DNA of 64,000 bases from Wenxinia marina DSM 24838 (GTDB lineage Bacteria; Pseudomonadota; Alphaproteobacteria; Rhodobacterales; Rhodobacteraceae). The stretch is from assembly GCF_000379485.1 (NCBI RefSeq), contig NZ_KB902288.1, positions 225,095-289,094 on the forward strand, written 5' to 3'. Made by a program: the position numbers and the translations under genes. Shown piece after piece: positions 48,354 to 56,143 of the stretch. Numbering within the stretch: the first letter of the stretch is position 1; each line of letters opens with the position of its first letter. The notes under the pieces are model-generated. The model was given only the letters and a program-made list of their open reading frames with translations, did not search any database and was not told the origin of the DNA.

Positions 48354-49484
48354 ATGAAGCATTCGACGGCACTGGCCGCGATCCTGACGGCGGCGATGGC
48401 GCTGCCGGCCGGGGCGCAGACCTTGAACGTGGTCACCGCGGGTGACACCAACATGGTCGACTACATCAACGACTACCTCGGGCCGCTGTTCGAGGAGAGC
48501 CACCCGGGCGTCACCGTCCGCGCGCTCGGCACCGGGCCGGGCGACGGCGGCAGCCAGGCGCTCTACGAAAAGCTCGCGGCACAGAGCGGGTCGGACACCT
48601 GGGACGTCGACGTCGCCGTGGTGCACCAGCGCATGGCCGGCCAGATGGTCGAGGAGGGGATGCTCGCGCCCTATCGCGACGAGATCGAGACCGGGTCGCT
48701 GGTGACCGCGGCGAATGCCGACACCGCACTGGGCGTCGATGTCTCGGGCTACGTCATGCCGATGTTCCAGAGCCAGATCGCCATCGCCTACAACCCCGAC
48801 CTCGTCCCCGAACCGCCGCAGAGCTACGAGGAGCTCGCCTCCTGGGTCGAGGAGCATCCGGGCCAGTTCGGCTACAACGGGATCACCGGCGGCATGGCCG
48901 GCGTGGGCTTCGTCTTCGGCTGGATGTACGCCTTCGCCGACGATGCCGACGCGATCCGCAACGGGCCCTGGGACGCCTCGGCGCCCGAAGGCTGGACCGA
49001 CGCGCTGTCGGGCCTCGACGCCTTCAATGAGAACGTGACGATCACCCCCGGCAATGCCGGCACGCTCGACGCGATGAACCGCGGCGAGATCGCCATGGGG
49101 CCGGTCTGGATGGACATGTTCTACACCTGGGTCGCCGACGGCCGCCTGAACCCGAACCTCAAGCTGATGATCCCCGCCCCGGGGATGCCCGGCCAGCCGA
49201 TGTACTACGCGGTCCCGGCCAAGGCCGAGAATGCAGAGCTGGCGCAGGAGTTCATCGAGCTCGCCACCAGCCCCGAGGTTCAGGCCGAGGGCATCGTGCG
49301 CCGGTTCAACTGGCTTCCGGGTATCGACGCGACCGAGGTGCAGGCCGAGCTGACCGACGAGGAATGGGGCCGCCTGTTCACCGACGTGACGCCCGAGACC
49401 CTGTCCGAGCGCGGGCTCTCGATGCCGCAGGCGGACTACTTCGCCGCGATCCTCGAGGCCTACGAGCGCAACGTCGGCAACTGA
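48354..49484 (+). CDS. ABC importer periplasmic binding protein (family 1/8 type)
   Basis: A 376-residue protein with a signal peptide ending PAGAQ and the core TLNVVTAGDTNMVDYINDYLGPLFEESHPGVTVRAL. Type II features are DVDVAVVHQRMAGQMVEEG, QSQIAIAYNPDLVPEPPQSYEELASWVEEHPGQF and GPVWMDMFYTWVADGRL. The ligand is not identifiable. The neighbouring metallophosphoesterase suggests a phosphorylated compound. The start ATG 48354 has GGGAGGA upstream; a hairpin follows the stop. Confidence 0.85.
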   Translation: MKHSTALAAILTAAMALPAGAQTLNVVTAGDTNMVDYINDYLGPLFEESHPGVTVRALGTGPGDGGSQALYEKLAAQSGSDTWDVDVAVVHQRMAGQMVEEGMLAPYRDEIETGSLVTAANADTALGVDVSGYVMPMFQSQIAIAYNPDLVPEPPQSYEELASWVEEHPGQFGYNGITGGMAGVGFVFGWMYAFADDADAIRNGPWDASAPEGWTDALSGLDAFNENVTITPGNAGTLDAMNRGEIAMGPVWMDMFYTWVADGRLNPNLKLMIPAPGMPGQPMYYAVPAKAENAELAQEFIELATSPEVQAEGIVRRFNWLPGIDATEVQAELTDEEWGRLFTDVTPETLSERGLSMPQADYFAAILEAYERNVGN

Positions 49485-49493
49485 CGCCCCCTC

Positions 49494-49519
49494 CGGCCCG
49501 CCCCGTCCCGGGCGGGCCG
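49494..49519 (+). other. Intercistronic hairpin after the binding-protein gene
   Basis: CGGCCCGCCC, six-base loop, GGGCGGGCCG: a 10-bp perfect stem ten bases after the stop, again in the gap between binding-protein and permease genes. Confidence 0.6.
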
Positions 49520-49540
49520 ATCCTTCGCGAGACCGCCCCC

Positions 49541-50425
49541 ATGACCTCGATCCCCGACCGGGCCGCTGCGCCCCCGGCGCCGCGCGCGCCCCTGTTCCGC
49601 GGCAGCGGCATGGGCCTCCTGCTCGTCGCCCCCGCGCTTGCAGCCATCGCGCTGCTCTACGCCCTGCCGCTGGTGCGCTCGGTCGTCTTCGCCTTCGTGG
49701 CGGAGGAGGGCGGCTTCACGCTCGACCATCTCCGCACGGCCTTCGAGCTCTACGGCCGCGACGTGGTCTTCTCGATCCTCGTTGCGCTGGCCTCGCTGGC
49801 GCTGATCGCGATCTCCTCCATCGCCATCGGCGGCTACTTGACGCTCGGCGCGACCCCCTGGGCGGTCTCGGCGCTGCGCTGGCTCTACCGCTGGCCGCTG
49901 TTCATCCCCTTCATCGTCGCCGGGCAGACCGCGCGGACCTTCCTCGCCAAGAACGGGCTGATGAACGGACTCCTGATGGAATCCGGCCTGCTCGACCCGC
50001 TCTCGGCGCAGAGCTTCCTCGACTGGCGCGGACTCGTGCTGACCTTTGCCTGGAAGCAGATCCCCTTCGTGACGCTGCTCCTCGCCGGGGCCATGGCCTC
50101 GATCGACCGCTCCTCGGTCGAGGCGGCGCGCAACCTCGGCGCCGGGCGGTTCCGCTGCCTGATCCAGATCCTGCTGCCGCAGGTGAAGGGAACGCTGCTC
50201 GTCGGCCTGATCCTGTCGCTCGTCCAGATCATGTCGGTCCTGTCGGTGCCGATGATGGTGATCGCCGGCAATCCGACGATGATGACCGCGATGATGGCCC
50301 ATCGCGTGACCTACTACGGCGACTATCCGGTCGCCAACGCGCTCGGCCTGTTCTCCTACCTGCTCACCGCGGTGGCCGCCTGGCTCTATCTGCGGATGAC
50401 CCTGCGCGATGAGGCCTCGCGGTGA
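49541..50425 (+). CDS. ABC importer permease A (PotB/UgpA class)
   Basis: A 294-residue membrane protein with six helices and the EAA loop SSVEAARNLGAGRFRCLIQILLPQVKGTL. It pairs with the next permease, whose GTG start overlaps its stop by four bases. The start ATG 49541 follows GCGAGACCGCCCCC, a weak site, as expected behind the hairpin. Confidence 0.88.
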   Translation: MTSIPDRAAAPPAPRAPLFRGSGMGLLLVAPALAAIALLYALPLVRSVVFAFVAEEGGFTLDHLRTAFELYGRDVVFSILVALASLALIAISSIAIGGYLTLGATPWAVSALRWLYRWPLFIPFIVAGQTARTFLAKNGLMNGLLMESGLLDPLSAQSFLDWRGLVLTFAWKQIPFVTLLLAGAMASIDRSSVEAARNLGAGRFRCLIQILLPQVKGTLLVGLILSLVQIMSVLSVPMMVIAGNPTMMTAMMAHRVTYYGDYPVANALGLFSYLLTAVAAWLYLRMTLRDEASR

Positions 50426-51219
50426 TCCGCCACATCCTGCCCGCGATCCTCATCGGCGCCTTCGCCTTCGTGATCTTCGGGCCGCTCGCCAACCTCGCCA
50501 TGTGGGCCTTCGCCGAACAGTGGTTCTTCCCCAACCGCCTCCCGACCGAATGGGGCTTCGACTTCTGGGCGAGGGTGTTCCGGCCGCGCGCCGGAGCCTG
50601 GACCTCGCTGTTCCAATCGGTCGCCATCGCGGTGTCGACCGTCGCGCTCTCCATCGCGCTGGCTATCCCGGCGGGCTACGCGCTGGCCCGGCTGAGGCTC
50701 CCGGCGCGGTCGCTCATCATGCTCCTGTTCCTGCTGCCGCAGGCCTTCCCCAGCCTGCCGATCTTCGTGAACATCGCCCGGATGTTCTACGGCATGGGGC
50801 TGAACGGCACGATCCTCGGCGTCGTGCTCGTCCACTCGCTGCCCGGCCTCGTCTACGCGGTCTGGATCGCCACCGCCTCCTTCGCCGCGGTCGACCGCGC
50901 GATGGAGGAGGCGGCGCGGAACCTCGGCGCGGGGCCGCTCACGACCTTCCGGGACGTGACCCTGCCGCAGGCCTTTCCAGGCCTCGTCGCCGCCTCGATC
51001 TTCGTCTTCCTCGACTCGATCGACGAGTTCACCGGCACCTTCTTCGTCGGCACGCCCGACGTCACCACGCTGCCGATCCTGATGTTCAACGCCTCGATGG
51101 GCGGGAACTACCAGGTCGCGGCGATCACAGCGCTGATCCTGCTGATCCCCTCCGTGGGCTTCATGCTGGTGATCGAGCGCTTCCTGAAGGCCGACGTGCT
51201 GTCGCGGATCGGCCGGTAG
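50422..51219 (+). CDS. ABC importer permease B (PotC/UgpE class)
   Basis: A 265-residue membrane protein with six helices and the EAA loop DRAMEEAARNLGAGPLTTFRDVTLPQAFPGL. The start is GTG 50422, overlapping permease A (GTGA). It completes the importer 47309-51219. Confidence 0.88.
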   Translation: MIRHILPAILIGAFAFVIFGPLANLAMWAFAEQWFFPNRLPTEWGFDFWARVFRPRAGAWTSLFQSVAIAVSTVALSIALAIPAGYALARLRLPARSLIMLLFLLPQAFPSLPIFVNIARMFYGMGLNGTILGVVLVHSLPGLVYAVWIATASFAAVDRAMEEAARNLGAGPLTTFRDVTLPQAFPGLVAASIFVFLDSIDEFTGTFFVGTPDVTTLPILMFNASMGGNYQVAAITALILLIPSVGFMLVIERFLKADVLSRIGR

Positions 51220-51226
51220 AGCTCCC

Positions 51227-52006
51227 ATGCTGATCGCTCATCTCTCCGACCTCCACCTCTCGGCGGGCCCGCCCGAGACGGCGCCCGTCCGCCCCGACGT
51301 GGCCTGGATCGTGCCGCTGGTCGTGGCCGACATCCTCTCCCTGCCGCGCCTGCCGGACGTGGTGGTGGTGACGGGAGACGTCGCCGACGGCGGCTCCGAC
51401 GCCGATTACGCGCTGGTGCGCGAGGTCCTTTCGCCCCTGCCGGTGCCGGTCCTCGTGGTGCCCGGCAACCACGACCGCCGCCGCCCGATGCGTGCGGCCT
51501 TTCCGCAGGGCTGGGCGCATCCGGAGTTCCTGCTTTCCGAGACCGTCATCGGCCGCACGCGCTTCATCGGCCTAGACAGCCAGCTCCCCGGCCGGGTCGA
51601 GGGCTCGCTCTGCCGGGAGCGGCTCGACTGGCTGGAGGAGCGGCTGGCCGACCCCACCCCGGCCGTGGTGCTGCTCCACCACCCGCCCTTCCCGAGCGGG
51701 AACCGGGACTGGGACGCCACCGCGCTGATCGAGGGGAGGGGGCGGCTCGAGGCGATCCTGCGCGCCGCGCCGGGGCCGTTGCGGCTGCTCTGCGGCCATG
51801 TCCACCAGTGCTATCACACCGTCTGGGCCGGGCGTTACGCGGCGGTCGGCGGCAGCCCCGCCTTCCAGTACGCGCTCGACTTCGAGCCGGAGGGTGAGCC
51901 GCCGCTCACCGACGGCCCGGTGATCTACTCGCTGCACCATCTCCATTCCGACGGCGTCGCCGTGCATCCTCGCGCCGTGCCGGTTCCGCCGCGGCCCGAC
52001 CTCTGA
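51227..52006 (+). CDS. Metallophosphoesterase (class III/CpdA-like)
   Basis: A 259-residue binuclear-metal phosphodiesterase: AHLSDLHLSAG, VVVTGDVADGG, LVVPGNHDRR, VLLHHPPFPSG, LLCGHVHQCYHT. The class includes cAMP phosphodiesterases, glycerophosphodiesterases and general phosphodiesterases. It lies 7 bp after permease B, so it probably cleaves the diester brought in by the importer. The substrate is unknown. Confidence 0.88.
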   Translation: MLIAHLSDLHLSAGPPETAPVRPDVAWIVPLVVADILSLPRLPDVVVVTGDVADGGSDADYALVREVLSPLPVPVLVVPGNHDRRRPMRAAFPQGWAHPEFLLSETVIGRTRFIGLDSQLPGRVEGSLCRERLDWLEERLADPTPAVVLLHHPPFPSGNRDWDATALIEGRGRLEAILRAAPGPLRLLCGHVHQCYHTVWAGRYAAVGGSPAFQYALDFEPEGEPPLTDGPVIYSLHHLHSDGVAVHPRAVPVPPRPDL

Positions 52007-52046
52007 CGGGATTGCACCGGCGGCGAATGGCGTCATGCTGACCCCC

Positions 52047-52062
52047 TGAGTGTTTCGCATCA
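52047..52062. promoter_or_regulatory. Candidate operator TGAGTGTTTCGCATCA
   Basis: A 16-bp element nine bases before LacI regulator 3. It shares TGA and GCATCA ends and exact length with TGATGAAAAAGCATCA (53105-53120), upstream of iolG. Confidence 0.4.
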
Positions 52063-52071
52063 GGATATGCC

Positions 52072-53100
52072 ATGCCCGGACGCCCCACCATCCGCGACGT
52101 GGCCCGCGCCGCGTGCCTCGGCACCGCGACGGTGGACCGGGTCCTGAACGGACGCGGCGCGGTGCGGGAGGAGACCGCGCGCAAGGTGGCAGAGGCCGCG
52201 CGGCAGGTCGGCTACCCCCGGCTGGGCCCGCTCTCCGCCGCGCCGCCGACGGTGCCCGAGGTGCGGCTCGGCTTCGTCCTTCTCAAGGAGCAGCAGGAGT
52301 TCTACCAGAACTTCCGCCGCGAGATCGAGGCGGCTGCCGCCGCCCGCGCCGATGTCCGGGTGCGGGTTCATGTCCGCTTCTGTCCCTCCCAGGCGCCCGA
52401 CGATCTGGCGCGCGAGATCGCCGCCGCCGCCGAACATGCCCAGGCCGTCGCCGCCACCGCCGTCAGCCATCCCGCCCTGACCGGGCAGGTGCAGGCGCTG
52501 AAGGAACGCGGCCTGCCGGTCTTCGCGCTGCTGAATGACTTCGCGCAGGGGGTGCGGCAGAATTACCTCGGCGTGAACAATCTCAAGGTCGGTCGGATCG
52601 CTGGTTGGATGATGGCCACCGCTGTCCGCGACCCCGGGCGGCTCGCGCTGTTCGTCGGCAGCAGCCGCTGGCACGGGCATGTCCTGCGCGAGACCGGCTT
52701 TCGCAGCTATCTGCGCGAGCGTGGGCCACAGTTCACCGTGCTCGACACGCTGGTGAATCTCGAGACCCGCAAGCTCACCTACGAGGCGACGCTCGACCTG
52801 ATCGACCGCCACGCCGACCTCCGCGGCATCTACGTCGCGGGCGGCGGGATGGAAGGGGCGATCCAGGCCCTGCGCGAGGCTCGGCCGCCGGGACGCATCG
52901 CGCTGGTGGTGAACGAAGCGACGGCGGTCAGCCGCGCGGCGCTGACCGACGGCTACGTCACCCTCGCCATCGCCACGCCGCTGGCCGAGCTCTGCCGCGC
53001 GACGCTGGAGGTGATGGTCCGGGCGGTGCTGGAGGGGCCGGAGCCGACCATGGGCCAGCACTTTGTGGAGCCGCAGCTCCACGTCCCGGAGTCGGTGTGA
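52072..53100 (+). CDS. LacI-family regulator 3 (probable inositol or transporter regulator)
   Basis: A 342-residue protein: MPGRPTIRDVARAACLGTATVDRVLNGRGAVREETARKVAEAARQVGYP and a periplasmic-binding effector domain of the ribose/inositol-binding class (LGVNNLKVGRIAGWMMATAV, GIYVAGGGMEGAIQAL). It lies 150 bp upstream of iolG in the same direction. The sensor type and position make it a candidate repressor of the iol operon. The start ATG 52072 has a weak site (CAGGATATGCC). Confidence 0.82.
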   Translation: MPGRPTIRDVARAACLGTATVDRVLNGRGAVREETARKVAEAARQVGYPRLGPLSAAPPTVPEVRLGFVLLKEQQEFYQNFRREIEAAAAARADVRVRVHVRFCPSQAPDDLAREIAAAAEHAQAVAATAVSHPALTGQVQALKERGLPVFALLNDFAQGVRQNYLGVNNLKVGRIAGWMMATAVRDPGRLALFVGSSRWHGHVLRETGFRSYLRERGPQFTVLDTLVNLETRKLTYEATLDLIDRHADLRGIYVAGGGMEGAIQALREARPPGRIALVVNEATAVSRAALTDGYVTLAIATPLAELCRATLEVMVRAVLEGPEPTMGQHFVEPQLHVPESV

Positions 53101-53104
53101 GCAA

Positions 53105-53120
53105 TGATGAAAAAGCATCA
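53105..53120. promoter_or_regulatory. Candidate operator TGATGAAAAAGCATCA upstream of iolG
   Basis: Arms TGATG/CATCA around six bases, five bases after the LacI regulator 3 stop and 130 bp before iolG. A related half-site pair TCATCCCTGATGCA lies at 53141-53154. Confidence 0.5.
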
Positions 53121-53249
53121 CGCAGGAGCTGGAGAGTCCATCATCCCTGATGCAAACGAAGCCGCTCCAATGGACGCCGTCGTATCCGCCCGGCTACTCA
53201 GGCGCGACTGCGCCGTCTGCCGCGAAGCACGGCGCTCGAGGAGGAAGAC

Positions 53250-54239
53250 ATGACCGTCCGTTTCGCAGTTCTGGGCGCCGGCCGTATCGGCCGCGTCCAT
53301 GCCGGGGCCATCGCCAGCGTCCCCGGCGCCACGCTGGTGGCGATCGCCGAGCCGATGGAGGCCGCGGCGAACGCCGCCCAGGCCGAGTTCGGCTGCGAGC
53401 TTCGCACCATCGACGCCATCGAGGCCGCCTCCGACATCGACGCCGTGGTGATCTGCACCCCCACCGACACCCATGCCGACCTGATCGAGCGCTTCGCGAA
53501 GGCCGACAAGGCGGTGTTCTGCGAGAAGCCGGTGGACCTGAGCGTCGCCCGGGTGAAAGAGGCGCTCGCCACTGTCGAGGCCGAGGGCGCGACCCTCATG
53601 GTCGGCTTCAACCGCCGCTTCGACCCCGACTTCGCGGCGCTCAAGGCCGCCATCGACGGCGGCCGCATCGGCGAGGTCGAGATGGTGACCCTCACCTCCC
53701 GCGACCCCGGGCCGCCGCCGGTGAGCTATATCAAGGTCTCGGGCGGGATCTTCCGCGACATGACGATCCACGACTTCGACATGGCCCGCTGGCTCCTGGG
53801 CGAGGAGGTGACGGAGGTCACCGCGCAGGCCTCCAACCTCGTGGACCCGGAGATCGGGGCGGCAGGCGACTGGGACAGCGCGAACGTGCTGCTGCGGACC
53901 GCTTCCGGCAAGCTCTGCACCATCACCAACTCGCGCCGCGCCACCTATGGATACGACCAGAGGATCGAGGTGCTGGGCTCCAAGGGCCTCGTCTCGGCCG
54001 AGAACCGGCGCGAGGCGAACATCGAGCTGGCGAGCGGCGAGGGCTTCACCCGCCCGCCGCTCCTTAACTTCTTCATGACCCGCTACACCGCTGCCTATGC
54101 CGCCGAGATCGCGGCCTTCGTCGCGGCCGTCGCGGAGGGCGCGCTGACGCCCACCACCGGGCTCGACGGGCTGCGCGCACTGGAACTGGCCGAGGCGGCG
54201 GCGGAGTCGGTGCGCTCGGGCGGGACTGTCCGGCTGTGA
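53250..54239 (+). CDS. iolG: Inositol 2-dehydrogenase IolG
   Basis: A 329-residue Gfo/Idh/MocA enzyme oxidising myo-inositol to scyllo-inosose with NAD. The Rossmann motif is VLGAGRIGRVHAGAI; catalytic FCEKPVDLS holds the conserved Lys. The C-terminal domain has SGGIFRDMTIHDFDMARWLLGEEV with the His-Asp pair. The start ATG 53250 has GAGGAAGAC upstream. It is first gene of iolGCDEB; the stop overlaps the iolC GTG. Confidence 0.93.
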   Translation: MTVRFAVLGAGRIGRVHAGAIASVPGATLVAIAEPMEAAANAAQAEFGCELRTIDAIEAASDIDAVVICTPTDTHADLIERFAKADKAVFCEKPVDLSVARVKEALATVEAEGATLMVGFNRRFDPDFAALKAAIDGGRIGEVEMVTLTSRDPGPPPVSYIKVSGGIFRDMTIHDFDMARWLLGEEVTEVTAQASNLVDPEIGAAGDWDSANVLLRTASGKLCTITNSRRATYGYDQRIEVLGSKGLVSAENRREANIELASGEGFTRPPLLNFFMTRYTAAYAAEIAAFVAAVAEGALTPTTGLDGLRALELAEAAAESVRSGGTVRL

Positions 54240-56143
54240 CGCTCGACGTCATCACCATCGGCCGCTCCTCGGTCGACCTCTACGGCAGCCAGGTCGGCGG
54301 CCGGCTCGAGGACATGGGGAGCTTCGAGAAATACATCGGGGGCAGCCCGACCAACATCGCCGCCGGCGCCGCCAGGCTGGGGCTGAAGTCGGCAGTAATC
54401 ACCCGCGTCGGCGACGAGCACATGGGCCGGTTCATCCGCGAACAGCTCGCGCGCGAGGGGGTGGACGTGCGCGGCGTCGCGACTGATCCGGAGCGGCTGA
54501 CCGCGCTGGTCATCCTCGGCATCCGCGACAGCCAACAGTTTCCGCTCATCTTCTATCGTGAGAACTGCGCCGACATGGCGCTGTCCGAGGCCGACATCGA
54601 CGAGGGCTTCCTCGGCGAGGCCCGCGCCGTCGTCGCCACCGGCACCCACCTGAGCCATCCGCGGACCGAGGCCGCGGTGCTGAAGGCGCTCCGCCTCGCG
54701 CGCGAGAACGGCGCCCGCACCGCGCTCGACATCGACTACCGGCCGAACCTCTGGGGCCTCGCGGGCCACGGCGCGGGCGAGAGCCGGTTCGTGGAGAGCG
54801 CGAAGGTCACGGAGAAGCTGCAGTCGACGCTGCATCTCTTCGACCTGATCGTCGGGACGGAGGAGGAGTTCCACATCGCCGGCGGCTCCACCGACACGCT
54901 CGCGGCGCTCCGTGCCGTGCGCGCAGTGACTCCGGCCACGCTGGTTTGCAAGCGCGGGCCGATGGGCGCGGTGGCCTTCACCGGCGCCATCCCGGACAGC
55001 CTCGACGCCGGCGAGGCGGGCCCGGGCTTCCCGATCGAGGTCTTCAATGTCCTCGGCGCGGGCGACGGCTTCATGGCCGGGCTGCTGCGCGGCTGGCTCG
55101 ACGATGCGGACTGGCCCACAGCGCTGACCTACGCCAACGCCTGCGGCGCCTTCGCGGTGAGCCGGCACGGCTGCACCCCGGCCTATCCGAGCCTCGAGGA
55201 GCTGCGCTTCTTCCTCGACCGCGGGGTGATCCGCCCCGATCTCCGCAACGACGCGGAGCTCGAGCAGATTCACTGGTCCACCAACCGCCCCGGCGACTGG
55301 TCCGAGATGCGGGTCTTCGCCTTCGACCACCGCGTCCAGCTCGAGGAGATGCAGGGTGCAAGCCCCGAGAGGATTGGCGCGTTCAAGCAGCTCTGCCTCG
55401 ACGCCGCGCTGAAGGTGGCGAACGGGCGGCCGGGCCACGGTCTGCTCTGCGACGGACGGCTGGGGCGCGAGGCGCTGTACCGGGCCGAGGGGCAGGGGCT
55501 CTGGATCGGGCGGCCGGTGGAGTTGCCGGGCTCGCGGCCCCTGCGGACCGAGCCGCAGATCGGCGCGGATTTCGGCTGGCTCGCGGAATGGCCGAAGGAT
55601 CAGGTCGTGAAGTGCCTGTGCTTCTGCCATCCGGACGATGATGACGCGATGTGGGCCGATCAGGAAGCGACCCTCACGCGGCTGTTCCAAGCCGCCCGGC
55701 GCAACCGGCTGGAGTTCCTGCTGGAGGTGATCCCCTCTAAGGTCGGGCCAATCGCCGACGACACCGCCGCTCGGATCATCCGTCGGATCTACGGGCTCGG
55801 CATCTATCCCGACTGGTGGAAGCTCGAGCCCTTCGAGACCGAGGGGGCCTGGGCCGAGGCGGTCGCCGCCATCGAGGCGAACGACCGCCATACCCGCGGC
55901 ATCGTTGTCCTCGGTCTCGACGCGCCCGAAGAGCGGCTGGCGGCCAGCTTCGCGCTCGCCGCGCGGCAGCCGCTGGTGAAGGGTTTCGCCGTGGGCCGGA
56001 CGATCTTCGGCCAGCCGGCGCGGGACTGGTTCGCCGGGCGGATCGACGACGCCGCCGCGGTGGAGCGGATGGCCGAGACATACGCCCGGCTCTGCGCCCT
56101 CTGGGACGCGGCGCGGGCGGACGCGAAGGAGGACGCGGCATGA
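54236..56143 (+). CDS. iolC: Bifunctional 5-dehydro-2-deoxygluconokinase / DUF2090 aldolase-like protein IolC
   Basis: A 635-residue fusion. Residues 1-320 are a PfkB kinase (GRSSVDLYGSQVGGRLEDM, GGSPTNIAAGAARLGL, FNVLGAGDGFMAGLLRGWL with catalytic Asp). Residues 330-635 are DUF2090 (RVFAFDHRVQLEEMQGA, LLCDGRLGREALY, RIYGLGIYPDWWKLEP, FAVGRTIFGQPARDWF), a class I-aldolase-like barrel. Together they phosphorylate 5-dehydro-2-deoxygluconate and probably split the product to DHAP and malonate semialdehyde, explaining the absence of iolJ. The start is GTG 54236. Confidence 0.93.
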   Translation: MTLDVITIGRSSVDLYGSQVGGRLEDMGSFEKYIGGSPTNIAAGAARLGLKSAVITRVGDEHMGRFIREQLAREGVDVRGVATDPERLTALVILGIRDSQQFPLIFYRENCADMALSEADIDEGFLGEARAVVATGTHLSHPRTEAAVLKALRLARENGARTALDIDYRPNLWGLAGHGAGESRFVESAKVTEKLQSTLHLFDLIVGTEEEFHIAGGSTDTLAALRAVRAVTPATLVCKRGPMGAVAFTGAIPDSLDAGEAGPGFPIEVFNVLGAGDGFMAGLLRGWLDDADWPTALTYANACGAFAVSRHGCTPAYPSLEELRFFLDRGVIRPDLRNDAELEQIHWSTNRPGDWSEMRVFAFDHRVQLEEMQGASPERIGAFKQLCLDAALKVANGRPGHGLLCDGRLGREALYRAEGQGLWIGRPVELPGSRPLRTEPQIGADFGWLAEWPKDQVVKCLCFCHPDDDDAMWADQEATLTRLFQAARRNRLEFLLEVIPSKVGPIADDTAARIIRRIYGLGIYPDWWKLEPFETEGAWAEAVAAIEANDRHTRGIVVLGLDAPEERLAASFALAARQPLVKGFAVGRTIFGQPARDWFAGRIDDAAAVERMAETYARLCALWDAARADAKEDAA

